The notes under the pieces are model-generated. The model was given only the letters and a program-made list of their open reading frames with translations. It searched no databases and was not told the DNA's origin. Shown in pieces: positions 13,743-14,779 of a DNA stretch of 14,779 nucleotides. How positions within the stretch are numbered: position 1 is the stretch's first letter; each line of letters begins with the position of its first letter. Source of the stretch: an uncultured Clostridia bacterium. GTDB lineage: Bacteria > Bacillota > Clostridia > Lachnospirales > Anaerotignaceae. The position numbers were made by a program, and so were the translations under genes. The stretch spans positions 1 through 14,779 of the forward strand of contig CALFPN010000138.1 in NCBI GenBank assembly GCA_937919015.1. The letters are read 5' to 3'.

Positions 13743-14245
13743 AAAGTGTAAACTGGAAAATGTGGAAAGCGACATTGGATTTGAAAACTTGCTTTATCTG
13801 TAAGGATAATCACGGGAAGATTTATTCTATGCATGAGAATACAAGGTGGCTTGTGCCTGTCCATCTGCGGTGTCGATGTATGATTGAACCGATGAAAGCG
13901 ATTCAAGCAGGAGATGGAACAAAAGATGGTGCAGGTGGAGCAGATATTTGGCTCAAAGTAGTTGGAAAATTACCGCCGAACTATATTTCTTATCAGGACG
14001 CGAAAAAGTTGGGGTGGGATAGAAAGAAAGGAAACTTAAATCAGGTTGCGCCTGGAAGAATGCTTGCAAGAGGCAGATATTGGAATGATGATGGACATTT
14101 GCCGGAAAGTCCGGGGCGCATTTGGTATGAAGCTGATATCAATTACAAATGGGGATACAGAGGGAATGATCGGATTTTATATTCAAATGATGGATTGGTT
14201 TTTGTGACGTATGATCATTACAAAACTTTTATTGAGATTGTGTAG
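13739..14245 (+). CDS. barnase-like ribonuclease toxin with truncated MuF-type Cys/His segment
   Basis: A 168-residue protein with two parts. Residues 6-52 hold a Cys/His pattern (Cys18, Cys21, His25, His42, Cys45, Cys47; TCFICKDNHGK, then VHLRCRC) like the end of phage Mu F-type minor capsid domains, which occur as the N-terminus of phage-encoded polymorphic toxins. Residues 77-167 align without gaps to barnase, with about half the positions identical to the sequence I recall. Arg127, Glu131, Arg141, Arg145 and His160 match barnase Arg59, Glu73, Arg83, Arg87 and His102, but Tyr85 stands at Lys27. There is no signal peptide. An in-frame stop (13733-13735) lies just upstream, so the MuF part is a 5'-truncated remnant or a small stand-alone module. 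The barstar-like gene follows 11 nt later. RNase activity is inferred. Confidence 0.85.
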   Translation: MKSVNWKMWKATLDLKTCFICKDNHGKIYSMHENTRWLVPVHLRCRCMIEPMKAIQAGDGTKDGAGGADIWLKVVGKLPPNYISYQDAKKLGWDRKKGNLNQVAPGRMLARGRYWNDDGHLPESPGRIWYEADINYKWGYRGNDRILYSNDGLVFVTYDHYKTFIEIV

Positions 14246-14256
14246 GAGGGGTAAGA

Positions 14257-14553
14257 ATGAAAGAAGAACAAATTGTTTTGGATTTTACAGGATGCAAATA
14301 TATTACAGAAGTACATTGGAAAATCAGAGATACATTTCATTTTCCAAGTTTCTACGGAGAAAATCTGGATGCGCTTTGGGATATGGGGTGTGATTATATA
14401 GGTTCGGATGAAGATGTTTTTGAGTCGGTAAAAATCAGGGGTGTTGACACCATGCCTAAAGAAATCAGAGAGTATTTCTTTGATAAAATGATGAAGATCT
14501 TTTATAGGATTGAAGATTTTAATGGAAATGTAAAATTTGAGATTGAGGATTAA
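14257..14553 (+). CDS. barstar-family ribonuclease inhibitor (immunity protein)
   Basis: A 98-residue acidic protein that should bind and block the barnase-like toxin encoded next to it. The family core YGENLDALWD is intact at 33-42. Tyr33, Asp38, Trp41 and Asp42 correspond to barstar Tyr29, Asp35, Trp38 and Asp39, which contact the barnase active-site Arg and His residues; those partners are kept in the toxin. Its ribosome site AGGAGG (14244-14249) overlaps the toxin stop codon and is 7 nt from the ATG, so it is probably translated better than the toxin. A strong terminator follows directly, which makes toxin plus inhibitor a complete two-gene unit. Confidence 0.92.
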   Translation: MKEEQIVLDFTGCKYITEVHWKIRDTFHFPSFYGENLDALWDMGCDYIGSDEDVFESVKIRGVDTMPKEIREYFFDKMMKIFYRIEDFNGNVKFEIED

Positions 14554-14558
14554 AGAAG

Positions 14559-14603
14559 AAAAGGACATTAGGAACAAAAATGTTTCTAATGTCCTTTTTA
14601 TTA
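14559..14603. terminator. strong bidirectional terminator between the barstar gene and the aminopeptidase gene
   Basis: An 18-bp stem (14559-14576 with 14581-14598, one G-T pair) around an AAAA loop. The plus strand continues TTATTATTATTT and the minus strand TTCTTTAATC. It ends both the toxin-immunity transcript and the convergent aminopeptidase transcript. Confidence 0.88.
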
Positions 14604-14779
14604 TTATTTCAGATTTTCGGGGTTCAGACATTCCAGTTCGGGTACCACGAAGATGCCGTCTTTGCGGATCAGCACATCATCGAACCAGATCTCACCGCCG
14701 CCGTATTCCGGACGCTGGATCATGACCAGATCCCAGTGGACAGCGGATTTGTTACCGTTGAAGGCATCTTCGTAAGCCA
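14604..14779 (-). CDS. M29-family aminopeptidase, C-terminal end only (partial)
   Basis: The last 58 or so residues of a minus-strand gene that runs off the right edge. It reads AYEDAFNGNKSAVHWDLVMI, then a GGGEIWFDDVLIRKDG stretch, and ends LNPENLK. The SAVHWD motif carries the paired His and Asp metal ligands near the C-terminus of M29 enzymes (AmpS/aminopeptidase T type), and GGGEIWFDDVLIRKDG is typical of their final strands. These are cytosolic two-metal enzymes that remove N-terminal residues from peptides. The stop TAA is at 14604-14606, next to the shared terminator. Confidence 0.82.
   Translation of the reverse strand, partial: AYEDAFNGNKSAVHWDLVMIQRPEYGGGEIWFDDVLIRKDGIFVVPELECLNPENLK

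Noticed and set aside
13741..13860. Minus-strand promoter for a possible antisense RNA to the toxin
   Set aside because: The only -35-like hexamer (TTTACA) has no acceptable -10 box at normal spacing, so I do not list it as a feature.
13520..13906. 128-codon minus-strand frame that could feed the orphan terminator
   Set aside because: It overlaps the hydrolase start and its promoter, reads through the terminator itself and has no ribosome site or domain.
1..14779. CRISPR arrays, tRNA or rRNA genes, insertion sequences, known riboswitches
   Set aside because: No regularly spaced repeats, no tRNA cloverleaf or TTCGANNC arm in context, no transposase, and no recognisable riboswitch core were seen on either strand.

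Overview
The window looks like chromosome from an anaerobic, host-associated Firmicute, probably class Clostridia. The signs are strong AAAGGAGG-type ribosome binding sites, sigma-A-type promoters, many Rho-independent terminators, an oxygen-sensitive class III ribonucleotide reductase and a full sialic-acid catabolic cluster. I cannot name a genus from sequence alone. By eye, bases 800-7900 and 13670-14560 are AT-richer than the nrd/glpK block between them.

Bases 72-7960 hold a near-complete N-acetylneuraminate (Neu5Ac) utilisation locus. nagB is read leftward. Diverging from it are nanE, nanA, an SSS-family sodium symporter (probable sialate importer) and a YhcH/NanQ-type protein. After a terminator and a new promoter come nanK, an RpiR-family regulator and nagA. 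Together they encode uptake, then Neu5Ac to ManNAc + pyruvate (NanA), ManNAc-6-P (NanK), GlcNAc-6-P (NanE), GlcN-6-P (NagA) and fructose-6-P + ammonia (NagB). Two TGAAA-N4-TTTC(A/G) palindromes lie in the nagB/nanE intergenic region. One covers the -35 box of the nanE promoter, so they are the best candidate operators for the RpiR regulator. A terminator hairpin between nanA and the transporter suggests internal attenuation. No sialidase, TRAP or ABC sialate transporter lies in the window.

Bases 8026-11348 carry, on the minus strand, nrdD, nrdG (overlapping at TAATG) and dut, a nucleotide-pool operon. It has candidate NrdR boxes upstream and a run of about six hairpins (8481-8618) between nrdG and dut. 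Bases 11349-12914 hold a stand-alone glpK with its own promoter, and 12937-13647 a compact metallo-beta-lactamase-fold hydrolase with promoter and terminator.

Bases 13670-14600 are the most unusual part: a plus-strand toxin-immunity pair. The toxin is a barnase-like ribonuclease fused to a short Cys/His-rich segment resembling the end of a phage MuF-type minor capsid domain. The next gene encodes a barstar-like inhibitor. The toxin keeps most barnase catalytic residues, but the Lys27 position is Tyr. A minus-strand terminator with no gene feeding it lies just upstream, suggesting the cassette was inserted. The window ends inside the 3' end of an M29-family aminopeptidase gene on the minus strand.
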